Positions 54,231 to 63,392 of a stretch of DNA of 64,000 nucleotides are shown here, in pieces. A program made the position numbers and the translations under genes. Below the pieces are notes generated by a model. The model worked only from the letters and a program-made list of their open reading frames with translations, did not search any database and was not told the origin of the DNA. Positions within the stretch are counted from its first letter, which is position 1, and each line of letters opens with the position of its first letter. Source of the stretch: Enterobacter chuandaensis (GTDB taxonomy: Bacteria; Pseudomonadota; Gammaproteobacteria; Enterobacterales; Enterobacteriaceae); the NCBI RefSeq assembly GCF_003594915.1, contig NZ_QZCS01000004.1:248001-312000 (forward strand). The letters run 5' to 3'.

Positions 54231-55631
54231 ATGTTTGGTTTAGATGCTTTTCACCTTGCGCGGATACAGTTTGCCTTTACCGTATCCTTTCACATTATTT
54301 TCCCGGCCATCACCATCGGCCTGGCCAGCTACCTTGCCGTACTCGAAGGGCTGTGGCTGAAAACAAAAAATCCGGTCTGGCGCTCGCTGTACCATTTCTG
54401 GTCGAAGATTTTTGCCGTCAATTTTGGCATGGGCGTGGTCTCAGGGCTGGTGATGGCCTATCAGTTTGGTACCAACTGGAGCGGATTTTCGCAGTTTGCG
54501 GGCAGTATTACCGGCCCGCTGCTGACCTATGAAGTGCTAACCGCCTTCTTCCTTGAAGCCGGCTTCCTCGGCGTGATGCTGTTCGGCTGGAATAAAGTCG
54601 GGCCGGGACTGCACTTTTTCTCCACCTGCATGGTGGCGCTGGGCACCATTATCTCCACCTTCTGGATCCTCGCCTCAAACAGCTGGATGCAGACCCCGCA
54701 GGGCTATGAGATCGTCAACGGGCAGGTGGTACCGGTGGACTGGTTTGCGGTGGTGTTTAACCCCTCATTCCCTTATCGCCTGCTGCATATGTCGATAGCC
54801 GCGTTCCTCAGCAGCGCGCTGTTTGTGGGTGCCTCCGCGGCATGGCATCTGCTGCGCGGAAATAATACCCGCGCCATACGCGCAATGTTTTCGATGGCGC
54901 TGTGGATGACCCTGATTGTCGCCCCCATCCAGGCCCTGGTTGGCGATATGCACGGGCTGAACACCTTAAAGCACCAGCCTGCGAAGATTGCCGCCATTGA
55001 AGGGCACTGGGAGAATCCGCCGGGTGAGCCTACCCCGCTGCTGCTGTTTGGCTGGCCGGATATGGAGCAGGAGCGCACCCGCTTTGGACTGGAGATCCCG
55101 GCACTGGGCAGCCTTATCCTGACGCACAGTCTGGATAAACAGGTTCCGGCGCTCAAGGAGTTTCCGAAGGAAGACCGCCCGAACGCCACCATTGTCTTCT
55201 GGTCATTCCGCATTATGGCAGGCCTGGGCATGCTGATGCTGCTGCTCGGGGTGATGGCGCTCTGGTTGCGCTACAAAAAACGCGTGTATTCGTCGCGTCC
55301 TTTCCTGTGGTTTGCGCTGCTGATGGGGCCAACCGGGCTGATTGCCATCCTTGCCGGGTGGGTCACTACCGAAGTGGGCCGCCAGCCGTGGGTAGTCTAC
55401 GGACTCCAGCGAACGAAGGATGCGGTTTCTGCCCATGGCGATCTCCATATGAGCGTGAGTCTGCTGGCCTTCTTCGTTGTATACACCTCGGTATTTGGCG
55501 TGGGCTACAGCTATATGGTGCGCCTCATCCGAAAAGGCCCGCAGCCGCACGAATCATTCGCCACCGAGTACGACGGACGTCCGGCGCGCCCGCTTTCTGC
55601 CGTCACAGCTGAACATAAGGAGCTGCCATAA
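54231..55631 (+). CDS. cioA: Cytochrome bd-type quinol oxidase subunit I (CioA type)
   Basis: A 466-aa integral membrane subunit that carries the hemes and oxidises quinol with O2 reduction to water. N-terminal FHLARIQFAFTVSFHIIFPA includes a heme-ligating His (His21), and GRQPWVVYGLQRTKDAVS is the conserved quinol-loop end. The length is about 50 residues shorter than E. coli CydA or AppC because of a short Q-loop, as in cyanide-insensitive CioA oxidases. Directly coupled to subunit II (1-bp overlap). Confidence 0.87.
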   Translation: MFGLDAFHLARIQFAFTVSFHIIFPAITIGLASYLAVLEGLWLKTKNPVWRSLYHFWSKIFAVNFGMGVVSGLVMAYQFGTNWSGFSQFAGSITGPLLTYEVLTAFFLEAGFLGVMLFGWNKVGPGLHFFSTCMVALGTIISTFWILASNSWMQTPQGYEIVNGQVVPVDWFAVVFNPSFPYRLLHMSIAAFLSSALFVGASAAWHLLRGNNTRAIRAMFSMALWMTLIVAPIQALVGDMHGLNTLKHQPAKIAAIEGHWENPPGEPTPLLLFGWPDMEQERTRFGLEIPALGSLILTHSLDKQVPALKEFPKEDRPNATIVFWSFRIMAGLGMLMLLLGVMALWLRYKKRVYSSRPFLWFALLMGPTGLIAILAGWVTTEVGRQPWVVYGLQRTKDAVSAHGDLHMSVSLLAFFVVYTSVFGVGYSYMVRLIRKGPQPHESFATEYDGRPARPLSAVTAEHKELP

Positions 55632-56641
55632 TGGGTATCGATCTTTCCATTATCTGGTTTGTCATCATCGTTTTCGCCACGCTGATGTATATCGTGATGG
55701 ACGGTTTTGATCTGGGGATCGGTATTCTGTTCCCTGCCACACAAGACGCTGACGATCGCGACGTGATGGTCAACAGCGTCGCGCCCGTCTGGGACGGGAA
55801 TGAAACCTGGCTGGTGCTTGGCGGAGCCGCCCTGTTCGGCGCATTTCCGCTGGCCTATGCGGTGATCGTTGATGCTCTGACCATTCCGCTGACGATAATG
55901 CTGATCGGACTTATATTCCGCGGCGTGGCGTTTGAGTTTCGCTTTAAAGCCACCCCGGCGCACCGTCCTTTCTGGGATAAGGCGTTTATTGGCGGCTCAA
56001 TTCTGGCGACGTTTACCCAGGGCGTGACGGTGGGGGCCGTCATTAACGGCTTTACCGTCACCGGTCGGGTCTATACCGGTGGACCCTTTGACTGGTTTAC
56101 CGCGTTTAACCTCTTTTGCGGCGCGGGTCTGGTGGTGGCCTACGCGCTGTTAGGCTCAACCTGGCTGGTGATGAAAAGCGAAAACGCGCTGCAGCAGCGG
56201 ATGCGTGAGGTATCGAAAACGCTGTTAATCATACTGCTGGCGTTTATCGCGGCGATCAGCCTCTGGACGCCGCTGGCACACCCGGCCATCGCTGCACGCT
56301 GGTTTACGCTGCCGAATCTGTTTTATCTGCTGCCAGTCCCTGCCCTGGTCGTCATGTTTAGCTTCTACCAGTGGCGCTGCCTGAGTAATCCTGACAGCCA
56401 TGCTCGCCCGTTTATTCTGACGCTGGGGCTAATATTTCTCGGCTTTAGCGGGCTTGGGATCAGTATCTGGCCGCATATCATACCGCCGTCAATCACCCTG
56501 TGGCAGGCCGCCGCGCCGACGCAAAGCCAGGGCTTTATGCTGGTGGGCGCACTGTTGATCATTCCCGTTATTCTGGTCTACACCTTCTGGAGCTATTACG
56601 TATTTCGCGGCAAAGTTCAGTCTGGGGAGGGTTATCACTGA
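55631..56641 (+). CDS. cioB: Cytochrome bd-type quinol oxidase subunit II (CioB type)
   Basis: A 336-aa membrane protein with about eight to nine TM helices. The CydB-family N-terminus IWFVIIVFATLMYIVMDGFD with DLGIGILFP and NSVAPVWDGNETWLVLGGAA are diagnostic. Forms the heterodimer with CioA; it overlaps the next small gene by one base (TGATG). Confidence 0.9.
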   Translation: MGIDLSIIWFVIIVFATLMYIVMDGFDLGIGILFPATQDADDRDVMVNSVAPVWDGNETWLVLGGAALFGAFPLAYAVIVDALTIPLTIMLIGLIFRGVAFEFRFKATPAHRPFWDKAFIGGSILATFTQGVTVGAVINGFTVTGRVYTGGPFDWFTAFNLFCGAGLVVAYALLGSTWLVMKSENALQQRMREVSKTLLIILLAFIAAISLWTPLAHPAIAARWFTLPNLFYLLPVPALVVMFSFYQWRCLSNPDSHARPFILTLGLIFLGFSGLGISIWPHIIPPSITLWQAAAPTQSQGFMLVGALLIIPVILVYTFWSYYVFRGKVQSGEGYH

Positions 56642-56769
56642 TGCAACAACCTGTCTGGAAAAGATTGCTGTGGCTGGCCATTATCTGGGGCGGCTGCGTA
56701 CTTGCGCTGGCAGCAGTCAGCATGCTCTTTCGCATGCTGATGACGGCTGCCGGGTTTAAATCGCATTAA
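56641..56769 (+). CDS. DUF2474-family mini-subunit of cytochrome bd
   Basis: A 42-aa protein with one TM helix (LLWLAIIWGGCVLALAAVSM) and a short basic C-terminal tail. Its start overlaps the cioB stop. DUF2474 proteins accompany CioAB-type oxidases, much as CydX accompanies CydAB, and probably stabilise the heme region. Confidence 0.85.
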   Translation: MQQPVWKRLLWLAIIWGGCVLALAAVSMLFRMLMTAAGFKSH

Positions 56770-56777
56770 ACTTCATT

Positions 56778-56800
56778 CCGGGCAGCCCTGCGCTGCCCGG
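56778..56800. terminator. Hairpin after the bd oxidase operon
   Basis: CCGGGCAGC / GCTGCCCGG stem with 5-nt loop, 9 bp after the DUF2474 stop. No T-run follows, so it is probably an mRNA-stabilising or Rho-assisted end. Confidence 0.5.
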
Positions 56801-56895
56801 CACCACCCCGCACTTTCAGATAAACCCCATTAACGCACCGCAGAGTATCGTTACACTGGTAAAAGATTCACAGAATTTATTATTTGAGAAGAAAA

Positions 56896-57333
56896 ATGAA
56901 AAAGCTCATCGCGTTAAGTGTTATCAGCCTTGTCCTCAGCGGCTGCGTTAATCCGGGCAAAGCATCCGTTCAGCCGGATCAGCTGAAGAGCCACCGTTTT
57001 GTTCTGGAAAACGTGGACGGCAAATCCGTGAAGGGCATGACAACGCAGCCTGAGATCGCTTTTAACGCGCTTCCCGACATTAGCCTCATTGATAACATTA
57101 GCGTTTCGGGCCAGATGTGTAACCGCTTCAACGGACAGGGAAAATTGTCTGAAGGCGAGCTAAAAGTGAAAGCGCTGGCGATGACGCGCAAACTTTGTAC
57201 CGAACCACAGATGAACGAGCTGGATCAGGCCATCGGCGACATGCTGCGCAAAGGGGCGCAGGTCGACCTGACTGAAGACCAGTTGACGCTGGCGACTGCC
57301 GATAAAACGCTGATGTTTAAGCGTGCTGAATAA
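56896..57333 (+). CDS. hslJ: HslJ, heat-inducible META-domain lipoprotein
   Basis: A 145-aa outer-membrane-type lipoprotein (signal with SLVLSGC, Cys near residue 17) followed by a META domain; GQMCNRFNGQG and LAMTRKLC supply the conserved cysteines. In E. coli HslJ affects novobiocin resistance and motility. The start at ATG 56896 fits the family; the TTG 12 bases upstream was rejected. It ends immediately against the convergent ydbJ. Confidence 0.92.
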   Translation: MKKLIALSVISLVLSGCVNPGKASVQPDQLKSHRFVLENVDGKSVKGMTTQPEIAFNALPDISLIDNISVSGQMCNRFNGQGKLSEGELKVKALAMTRKLCTEPQMNELDQAIGDMLRKGAQVDLTEDQLTLATADKTLMFKRAE

Positions 57334-57600
57334 TCAGTAGTTACCGCAGCTTCCAACGGCAAGCGACTGTTCACTGCAGCGTTTGCCGTTTGGCAAGGCG
57401 CACATCCCAATAGCAGAGCCATCAAGCTGGCGAGCAACAGACAGTGAGCCGCCAATCATGGCGCAGTTGGCCTGGCCTGAACTGGACATTGCCGCTTTCA
57501 TTCCCGGCGCCACGTGGGCCGCCGTGGCCTGCTGCACAGGTTCACTGCTACATGCCGACAACAATAATGCGGCACACCCTACCAAAAATGCTGAACGCAT
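57334..57600 (-). CDS. ydbJ: YdbJ, DUF333 lipoprotein
   Basis: An 88-aa lipoprotein: lipobox LLLSAC with Cys17, then a DUF333 domain with paired cysteines (QANCAMIGG, GMCALPNGKRCSEQSL, GSCGNY). The DUF333 hallmark CxxxGG and CxLPxGxxC pattern is plain. Strong GGGAGAG ribosome site. Convergent with hslJ with no intergenic base between the stops, so the two transcripts must overlap. Confidence 0.9.
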   Translation of the reverse strand: MRSAFLVGCAALLLSACSSEPVQQATAAHVAPGMKAAMSSSGQANCAMIGGSLSVARQLDGSAIGMCALPNGKRCSEQSLAVGSCGNY

Positions 57601-57870
57601 GCTCTCTCCCCCTTATTTTGTGCGAAACCTATGCATCATAGGCATCACATCCCGTGTCGTCGAGAGCAGAAGTGCGTATTTATGCGCTACTGAAACAATT
57701 TCTCGCATTTTTTTCGCCCTAAGTTTGATCTAACCATTGATGGCGAGAATACTGAGGACACAAAAGCGAAAATTGTAAAACCCCCCGTTTGCTAGACTAC
57801 AAAGATAATATTCAGGGTTTGTCGCCTTATGACAGCCCCCTATTTTTGCGCAATGTAAGGGTGTCGTTCT

Positions 57871-60800
57871 ATGCAAACTATTGACGGTAATGGTGCAGTT
57901 GCCTCAGTCGCGTTTCGCACCAGTGAAGTTATCGCCATCTACCCGATCACGCCGAGTTCCACCATGGCTGAACAGGCGGATGCCTGGGCGGGAAACGGAT
58001 TAAAAAACGTCTGGGGCGATGTCCCGAGAGTGGTTGAAATGCAGTCTGAAGCGGGAGCCATTGCCACGGTACATGGCGCGCTTCAGACAGGCGCACTCTC
58101 GACGTCGTTTACCTCTTCTCAGGGATTGCTGTTAATGATCCCAACCCTGTATAAGCTCGCCGGACAGCTGACCCCCTTCGTCCTGCACGTCGCGGCGCGT
58201 ACCGTTGCTACTCACGCGCTTTCCATCTTTGGCGATCACTCCGACGTGATGGCCGTGCGCCAGACCGGGTGCGCGATGCTGTGTGCCAGCAGCGTTCAGG
58301 AAGCGCAGGACTTTGCCTTAATTTCGCATATCGCCACGCTTAAAAGTCGCGTGCCGTTTATTCACTTCTTTGATGGTTTCCGCACCTCTCACGAAATCAA
58401 CAAAATCGTCCCACTGGCGGACGAGACTATCCTGGATCTGCTGCCGCAGGCGGAAATTGACGCGCATCGCGCCCGCGCCCTGAACCCGGAACATCCGGTT
58501 ATCCGTGGGACATCGGCAAATCCGGATACCTATTTCCAGTCCCGCGAGGCCACAAACCCGTGGTACAACGCGGTTTATGACCACGTCGAGCAGGCAATGA
58601 ATGACTTTGCCGCCGCAACAGGACGCGAGTACAAACCGTTCGAATACTACGGTCATCCGCAGGCCGAGCGCGTGATTGTGCTGATGGGCTCGGCTATCGG
58701 CACCTGTGAAGAGGTGGTCGACGAGCTGTTAACCCGCGGCGAAAAGGTCGGCGTGTTAAAAGTGCGCCTTTATCGCCCGTTCTCTGCTAAACATCTGCTC
58801 TCTGCCCTGCCGGAAAGCGCGCGCGCGGTGGCGGTGCTCGATCGAACCAAAGAGCCGGGCGCACACGCGGAACCGCTGTATCTGGACGTGATGACCGCGC
58901 TGGCAGAAGCCTTTAATAACGGCGAACGTGAAACGCTACCGCGCGTTATCGGCGGTCGCTATGGCCTGTCTTCCAAAGAGTTTGGGCCGGACTGCGTGCT
59001 GGCCGTGTTCAACGAGCTAAGGGAAGCGAAACCCAAGCCGCGCTTCACGGTCGGCATTTATGACGACGTAACGAATCTTTCCCTGCCCCTGCCGGAAAAT
59101 ACCCTGCCTGCAACAGCCAAACTCGAGGCGCTGTTTTACGGTCTGGGCAGCGACGGCAGCGTCTCGGCTACCAAGAACAACATCAAGATCATCGGCAATT
59201 CGACGCCGTGGTACGCCCAGGGCTACTTCGTCTACGACTCTAAAAAAGCGGGCGGACTGACCGTTTCTCACCTGCGCGTCAGCGAGCATCCTATTCGCTC
59301 GGCCTACCTTATTTCTCAGGCCGACTTTGTTGGCTGTCACCAGCTGCAGTTTATCGACAAATACCAGATGGCTGAGCGCCTGAAGCCCGGCGGTATTTTC
59401 CTGCTTAATACGCCGTACAGCACGGACGAGGTCTGGGCGCGCCTGCCTCAGGAAGTGCAGACGGTGCTTAACCAGAAAAAGGCCCGTTTCTATGTGGTCA
59501 ACGCGGCGAAAATCGCGCGCGAATGTGGCCTGGCTGCGCGTATTAACACCGTAATGCAAATGGCCTTCTTCCATCTGACCCAGATCCTGCCGGGCGACAG
59601 TGCGCTGGTGGAACTGCAGGGTGCGATAGCCAAAAGCTACAGCAGCAAGGGCCAGGAGCTGGTAGAACGTAACTGGCAGGCGCTGGCGCTGGCACGCGAG
59701 TCACTGTTCGAGGTGCCGCTGCAGCCGGTCAATGACGCCAGCCCGAGCCGCCCTCCGGTGGTCTCTGATGCCGCGCCTGATTTCGTGAAAACCGTGACGG
59801 CCGCCATGCTGGCCGGGCTGGGTGACGCCCTGCCCGTCTCCGCGCTACCGCCGGACGGAACCTGGCCGATGGGCACGACGCGCTGGGAAAAACGCAATAT
59901 TGCCGAAGCGATCCCGATCTGGAAAGAAGAGCTCTGTACGCAGTGTAACCACTGCGTAGCGGCCTGTCCGCACTCGGCCATTCGGGCCAAAGTGGTTTCA
60001 CCGGATGCGATGGAAGATGCTCCGGCCAGCCTGCACTCGCTGGATGTGAAATCCCGCGATATGCGCGGCCAGAAGTATGTCCTGCAGGTTGCGCCGGAAG
60101 ACTGTACCGGGTGTAACCTGTGCGTCGAGGTCTGCCCGGCGAAAGACAGGCAGAACCCGGACATCAAGGCCATCAATATGATGTCGCGTCTTGAGCACGT
60201 TGAAGAAGAAAAAGTGAACTATGACTTCTTCCTGAACCTGCCAGAAATCGATCGCAGCCAGCTGGAACGTATTGATATTCGCACCTCGCAGCTGATCACG
60301 CCGCTGTTCGAGTACTCCGGCGCCTGCTCCGGCTGCGGTGAAACGCCGTACATCAAACTGCTTACCCAGCTGTACGGTGACCGAATGCTGATCGCTAACG
60401 CCACCGGCTGCTCATCCATCTACGGGGGCAATTTGCCTTCTACACCGTACACCACCGATGCGAATGGTCGCGGCCCGGCATGGGCAAACTCCCTGTTCGA
60501 GGATAACGCCGAGTTCGGGCTCGGCTTCCGCCTGACGGTTGACCAGCACCGCGCGCGCGTGATGCGTTTGCTGGAACAGTTTGCCGACCAGATCCCTGAC
60601 GAACTCAATGTTGCACTTCACGCCGAAGCAATGCCAGAGGTGCGCCGTGAGCAGGTGGCTGAGCTGCGTCGCGCCCTTCAGGGTGTTGCAGGCGCAGAGC
60701 AACTGCTGACCGACGCTGATGCCCTGGTCGAAAAATCGATCTGGCTGATTGGCGGCGACGGTTGGGCTTACGACATCGGCTTTGGCGGGCTGGATCACGT

Positions 60801-61395
60801 GTTAAGCCTGACCGAAAATGTCAACATTCTGGTTCTGGATACGCAGTGTTATTCCAACACCGGTGGTCAGGCATCGAAAGCCACGCCGCTGGGCGCCGTC
60901 ACGAAATTCGGTGAGCACGGCAAACGCAAGGCGCGTAAGGATCTCGGCGTGAGCATGATGATGTACGGCCACGTTTACGTCGCGCAGATCTCGCTGGGCG
61001 CGCAGCTCAACCAGACGGTGAAAGCGATACAGGAGGCGGAAGCCTATCCGGGTCCGTCGCTGATCATCGCCTACAGCCCGTGCGAAGAACATGGTTATGA
61101 CCTGGCGCTCAGCCATGATCAGATGCGTCAGCTGACGGCGACCGGCTTCTGGCCGCTCTACCGGTTCGATCCGCGCCGTGCGGACGAGGGCAAATTACCG
61201 CTGGCACTGGATTCACGTCCGCCGTCAGATGCCCTGGCAGAGACGCTAATGCAGGAGCAGCGCTTCCGTCGTCTGAATGCGCAACAGCCAGAGGTGGCAG
61301 AACAGCTCTGGAGAGATGCCGCAGCCGATTTGCAAAAACGGTATGACTTCCTGGCGCAGCTGGCAGGAAAAGCCGAAAAATCCAGCAGCGACTAA
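57871..61395 (+). CDS. nifJ: NifJ/YdbK, pyruvate:flavodoxin (ferredoxin) oxidoreductase
   Basis: A 1174-aa single-chain enzyme that oxidatively decarboxylates pyruvate to acetyl-CoA and CO2 and reduces flavodoxin. Domain order: N-terminal TPP-binding pyrimidine domain (EVIAIYPITPSSTMAEQADA), transketolase C-like domain, gamma domain (YFVYDSKKAGGLTVSHLRVS), two ferredoxin-type clusters (CTQCNHCVAACP near residue 690; CTGCNLCVEVCP near 748), and a TPP diphosphate domain with CSGCGETPYIKL and the GDGWAYDIGFGG motif. All lengths fit the E. coli YdbK family. A terminator follows at 61402. Confidence 0.96.
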   Translation: MQTIDGNGAVASVAFRTSEVIAIYPITPSSTMAEQADAWAGNGLKNVWGDVPRVVEMQSEAGAIATVHGALQTGALSTSFTSSQGLLLMIPTLYKLAGQLTPFVLHVAARTVATHALSIFGDHSDVMAVRQTGCAMLCASSVQEAQDFALISHIATLKSRVPFIHFFDGFRTSHEINKIVPLADETILDLLPQAEIDAHRARALNPEHPVIRGTSANPDTYFQSREATNPWYNAVYDHVEQAMNDFAAATGREYKPFEYYGHPQAERVIVLMGSAIGTCEEVVDELLTRGEKVGVLKVRLYRPFSAKHLLSALPESARAVAVLDRTKEPGAHAEPLYLDVMTALAEAFNNGERETLPRVIGGRYGLSSKEFGPDCVLAVFNELREAKPKPRFTVGIYDDVTNLSLPLPENTLPATAKLEALFYGLGSDGSVSATKNNIKIIGNSTPWYAQGYFVYDSKKAGGLTVSHLRVSEHPIRSAYLISQADFVGCHQLQFIDKYQMAERLKPGGIFLLNTPYSTDEVWARLPQEVQTVLNQKKARFYVVNAAKIARECGLAARINTVMQMAFFHLTQILPGDSALVELQGAIAKSYSSKGQELVERNWQALALARESLFEVPLQPVNDASPSRPPVVSDAAPDFVKTVTAAMLAGLGDALPVSALPPDGTWPMGTTRWEKRNIAEAIPIWKEELCTQCNHCVAACPHSAIRAKVVSPDAMEDAPASLHSLDVKSRDMRGQKYVLQVAPEDCTGCNLCVEVCPAKDRQNPDIKAINMMSRLEHVEEEKVNYDFFLNLPEIDRSQLERIDIRTSQLITPLFEYSGACSGCGETPYIKLLTQLYGDRMLIANATGCSSIYGGNLPSTPYTTDANGRGPAWANSLFEDNAEFGLGFRLTVDQHRARVMRLLEQFADQIPDELNVALHAEAMPEVRREQVAELRRALQGVAGAEQLLTDADALVEKSIWLIGGDGWAYDIGFGGLDHVLSLTENVNILVLDTQCYSNTGGQASKATPLGAVTKFGEHGKRKARKDLGVSMMMYGHVYVAQISLGAQLNQTVKAIQEAEAYPGPSLIIAYSPCEEHGYDLALSHDQMRQLTATGFWPLYRFDPRRADEGKLPLALDSRPPSDALAETLMQEQRFRRLNAQQPEVAEQLWRDAAADLQKRYDFLAQLAGKAEKSSSD

Positions 61396-61401
61396 ACCCT
61401 C

Positions 61402-61427
61402 TGCCCGGCTCGTCCGGGCATTTTTTT
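61402..61427 (+). terminator. Rho-independent terminator of nifJ
   Basis: TGCCCGG / CCGGGCA stem, 5-nt loop, seven T, seven bases after the nifJ stop. It sits back-to-back with the micC terminator. Confidence 0.92.
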
Positions 61428-61432
61428 GCTAT

Positions 61433-61547
61433 AAAAAAAGCCCGATGTATTCACATCGGGCTCGTCCAGATAATTAATGAATATCACTTTAGTTTCCTAA
61501 ATAACATTCATACTAATTATGGATAAATAATCTTAAAGGCATATAAC
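61433..61547 (-). ncRNA. micC: MicC small regulatory RNA
   Basis: Minus-strand transcript of about 115 nt between nifJ and ompN, divergent from ompN, the same location as E. coli micC. Its 5' end GTTATATGCCTTTA equals the MicC segment that pairs with the ompC ribosome site, and its 3' end is a strong terminator (AGCCCGATGT / ACATCGGGCT, loop of 4, seven T). A -10 hexamer TAATCT sits seven bases before the 5' end. MicC blocks OmpC translation with Hfq. The internal part differs from the E. coli sequence as I recall it. Confidence 0.8.
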
Positions 61548-61784
61548 GGGGCAAAGATTACCTGACTTAACCGCTAATTAATAATTTTTATTTAATATGA
61601 TTGAATTTAAATCATTCACCAAACAAATGATCATTACCGCGGATTTATTCAGTTTAGATTTTACTTAATTCGTAACAATTATATTTTATTACTATCCCGC
61701 AGGTGTGATTTAGCATGGGACAACTTTCTTATTGGGAAAGTTCAACAGGTAATTAAATAAAAACAACTGCAAAGGAATATCACA

Positions 61785-62912
61785 ATGCAAAGAAAAGTAC
61801 TGGCTCTGATGATTCCGGCTCTGTTAATGGCTGGCGCTGCGCACGCAGCAGAAATTTATAATAAAGACGGTAACAAGCTGGATCTGTACGGAAAAGTAGA
61901 TGGCCTGCACTACTTCTCCGATGACGCGTCTAAAGATGGCGATCAAACCTATATGCGTCTGGGTTTCAAGGGTGAAACACAGATCAACGACATGATGACC
62001 GGTTACGCGCAGTGGGAATACAACATTCAGGCGAATAACACCGAAGGGTCTGATAATCAGTCCTGGACGCGTCTGGCCTTCGCCGGTGTAAAAGTGGGTG
62101 ACTATGGTTCCTTTGACTACGGCCGTAACTATGGCGTTCTGTACGACGTTGAAGGCTGGACAGATATGCTGCCTGAGTTTGGCGGCGATTCTTACACCTA
62201 TGCCGATAACTTTATGACCGGCCGCGCCAACGGTGTAGCAACCTACCGTAACACCGACTTCTATGGTCTGGTGCAGGGTCTGAACTTCGCGCTGCAGTAT
62301 CAGGGCAACAACGAAGGCAGTAATTGCGATGAGAACAACAATTGCTCTCAGGAAGGCACCAACAACGGCCGCGACACGCGTCATGAGAATGGGGACGGCT
62401 TCGGTATCTCTACCACCTATGATTTTGGCATGGGGATCAGTGCCGGTGCCGCCTACACCTCTTCTGACCGTACCAATGACCAGGTGACGCAAACCACAGC
62501 GGGCGGTGACAAAGCAGATGCCTGGACTGCAGGCCTGAAATATGACGCCAATAATATCTATCTGGCGGCAATGTATTCTGAAACCCGCAACATGACGCCT
62601 TATGGTGATAACGCCGACGCCGTGGCGAATAAGACTCAGAACTTCGAAGTGACCGCGCAGTACCAGTTCGATTTCGGTCTGCGTCCGGCCATTTCTTACC
62701 TGCAGTCAAAAGGTAAAGATCTGGCTAACGGCCAGGGCGATCAGGACCTGGTTAAATATGCAGACGTAGGCGCGACCTACTATTTCAACAAGAACATGTC
62801 CACCTACGTTGATTATAAAATCAACCTGCTGGATGAAGATGACAGCTTCTACAAAAACAACGGCATCAGCACCGATGACGTCGTTGCATTAGGCCTGGTG
62901 TACCAGTTCTGA
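61785..62912 (+). CDS. ompN: OmpN, general porin
   Basis: A 375-aa outer-membrane porin precursor: signal peptide of 21 residues (ending GAAHA, then [16 protein letters not shown]) and 16-strand barrel ending in the Phe of [23 protein letters not shown] belongs to the L3 constriction loop. Best match in memory is E. coli OmpN, and it sits next to nifJ and micC as ompN does. Unusually for a porin it has two cysteines, Cys181 and Cys187 of the precursor, in the surface loop L4. Upstream 61550-61784 is AT-rich and holds the promoter; no other gene is seen. Confidence 0.93.
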   Translation: MQRKVLALMIPALLMAGAAHAAEIYNKDGNKLDLYGKVDGLHYFSDDASKDGDQTYMRLGFKGETQINDMMTGYAQWEYNIQANNTEGSDNQSWTRLAFAGVKVGDYGSFDYGRNYGVLYDVEGWTDMLPEFGGDSYTYADNFMTGRANGVATYRNTDFYGLVQGLNFALQYQGNNEGSNCDENNNCSQEGTNNGRDTRHENGDGFGISTTYDFGMGISAGAAYTSSDRTNDQVTQTTAGGDKADAWTAGLKYDANNIYLAAMYSETRNMTPYGDNADAVANKTQNFEVTAQYQFDFGLRPAISYLQSKGKDLANGQGDQDLVKYADVGATYYFNKNMSTYVDYKINLLDEDDSFYKNNGISTDDVVALGLVYQF

Positions 62913-62918
62913 TAATGA

Positions 62919-62950
62919 GAGCCCGCAGCATGATGCGGGCTCCTCTTTTT
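62919..62950 (+). terminator. Rho-independent terminator of ompN
   Basis: GAGCCCGCA / TGCGGGCTC stem, 6-nt loop, followed by CTCTTTTT, seven bases after the ompN stop. From here to 63195 no gene was recognised. Confidence 0.9.
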
Positions 62951-63195
62951 GATGTTCGTCTCACAACAGCATATTATCGCGATATTGTTGAGGGTAAGTT
63001 GAATAAAAGCGGGTTAGACTGCGCCGATATCCCCCTCTTCATTAAGGATAACAGCGTTGTTTGGTCGTGTATCCGTTGCCATACTGACACTCTTAGCGTG
63101 CTTGTGGATGGCGTTAATTTTTGATTTTTTTGGTATTGTTGGGCATCTCGGTGCACTGTTAAACCATCTGGATCGTCATTGACGGTGAGTCTCTG

Positions 63196-63226
63196 AAAAC
63201 AAAAAGCCACCAGCAGGGCCGGTGGC
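63196..63226 (-). terminator. Terminator after the small 25-codon frame
   Basis: On the minus strand GCCACCGGCCC and TGGTGGC form a stem followed by TTTTTGTTTT, 20-50 bases after the stop of the small frame at 63247. It shows that a short minus-strand transcript ends here. Confidence 0.75.
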
Positions 63227-63246
63227 GGTCATACTCGTTGCGAGTA

Positions 63247-63324
63247 TTACTTTTTCACGGGTTGAGGTTTTTTATCCCCTGATTCGGGAGCCTCACGCGG
63301 ATCGTCTTTTTCTACACAGAGCAT
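63247..63324 (-). CDS. Possible 25-aa small protein
   Basis: MLCVEKDDPREAPESGDKKP followed by QPVKK and stop; AGGAG six bases before the ATG is a textbook ribosome site, and a terminator follows. The peptide is hydrophilic and rich in Asp, Glu, Pro and Lys, with no TM segment. I do not recognise it. The transcript could instead be a small RNA; a palindrome (ACTCG/CGAGT) lies right at the stop codon. Confidence 0.5.
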   Translation of the reverse strand: MLCVEKDDPREAPESGDKKPQPVKK

Positions 63325-63392
63325 AATTTCTCCTGTTTTAGAAACCCACTTCCCACTATAGCCAGGCTGATAAAAAAAAGGCCAGGCGGTAA

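Noticed and set aside
57735..57760. FNR-like box upstream of nifJ
   Set aside because: TTGAT is present, but the inverted ATCAA half at four-base spacing is missing; the second TTGAT is in direct orientation.
62915..63124. 69-codon plus-strand frame after ompN
   Set aside because: Its start lies inside the ompN terminator hairpin, there is no ribosome site, and the sequence shows no domain or signal.
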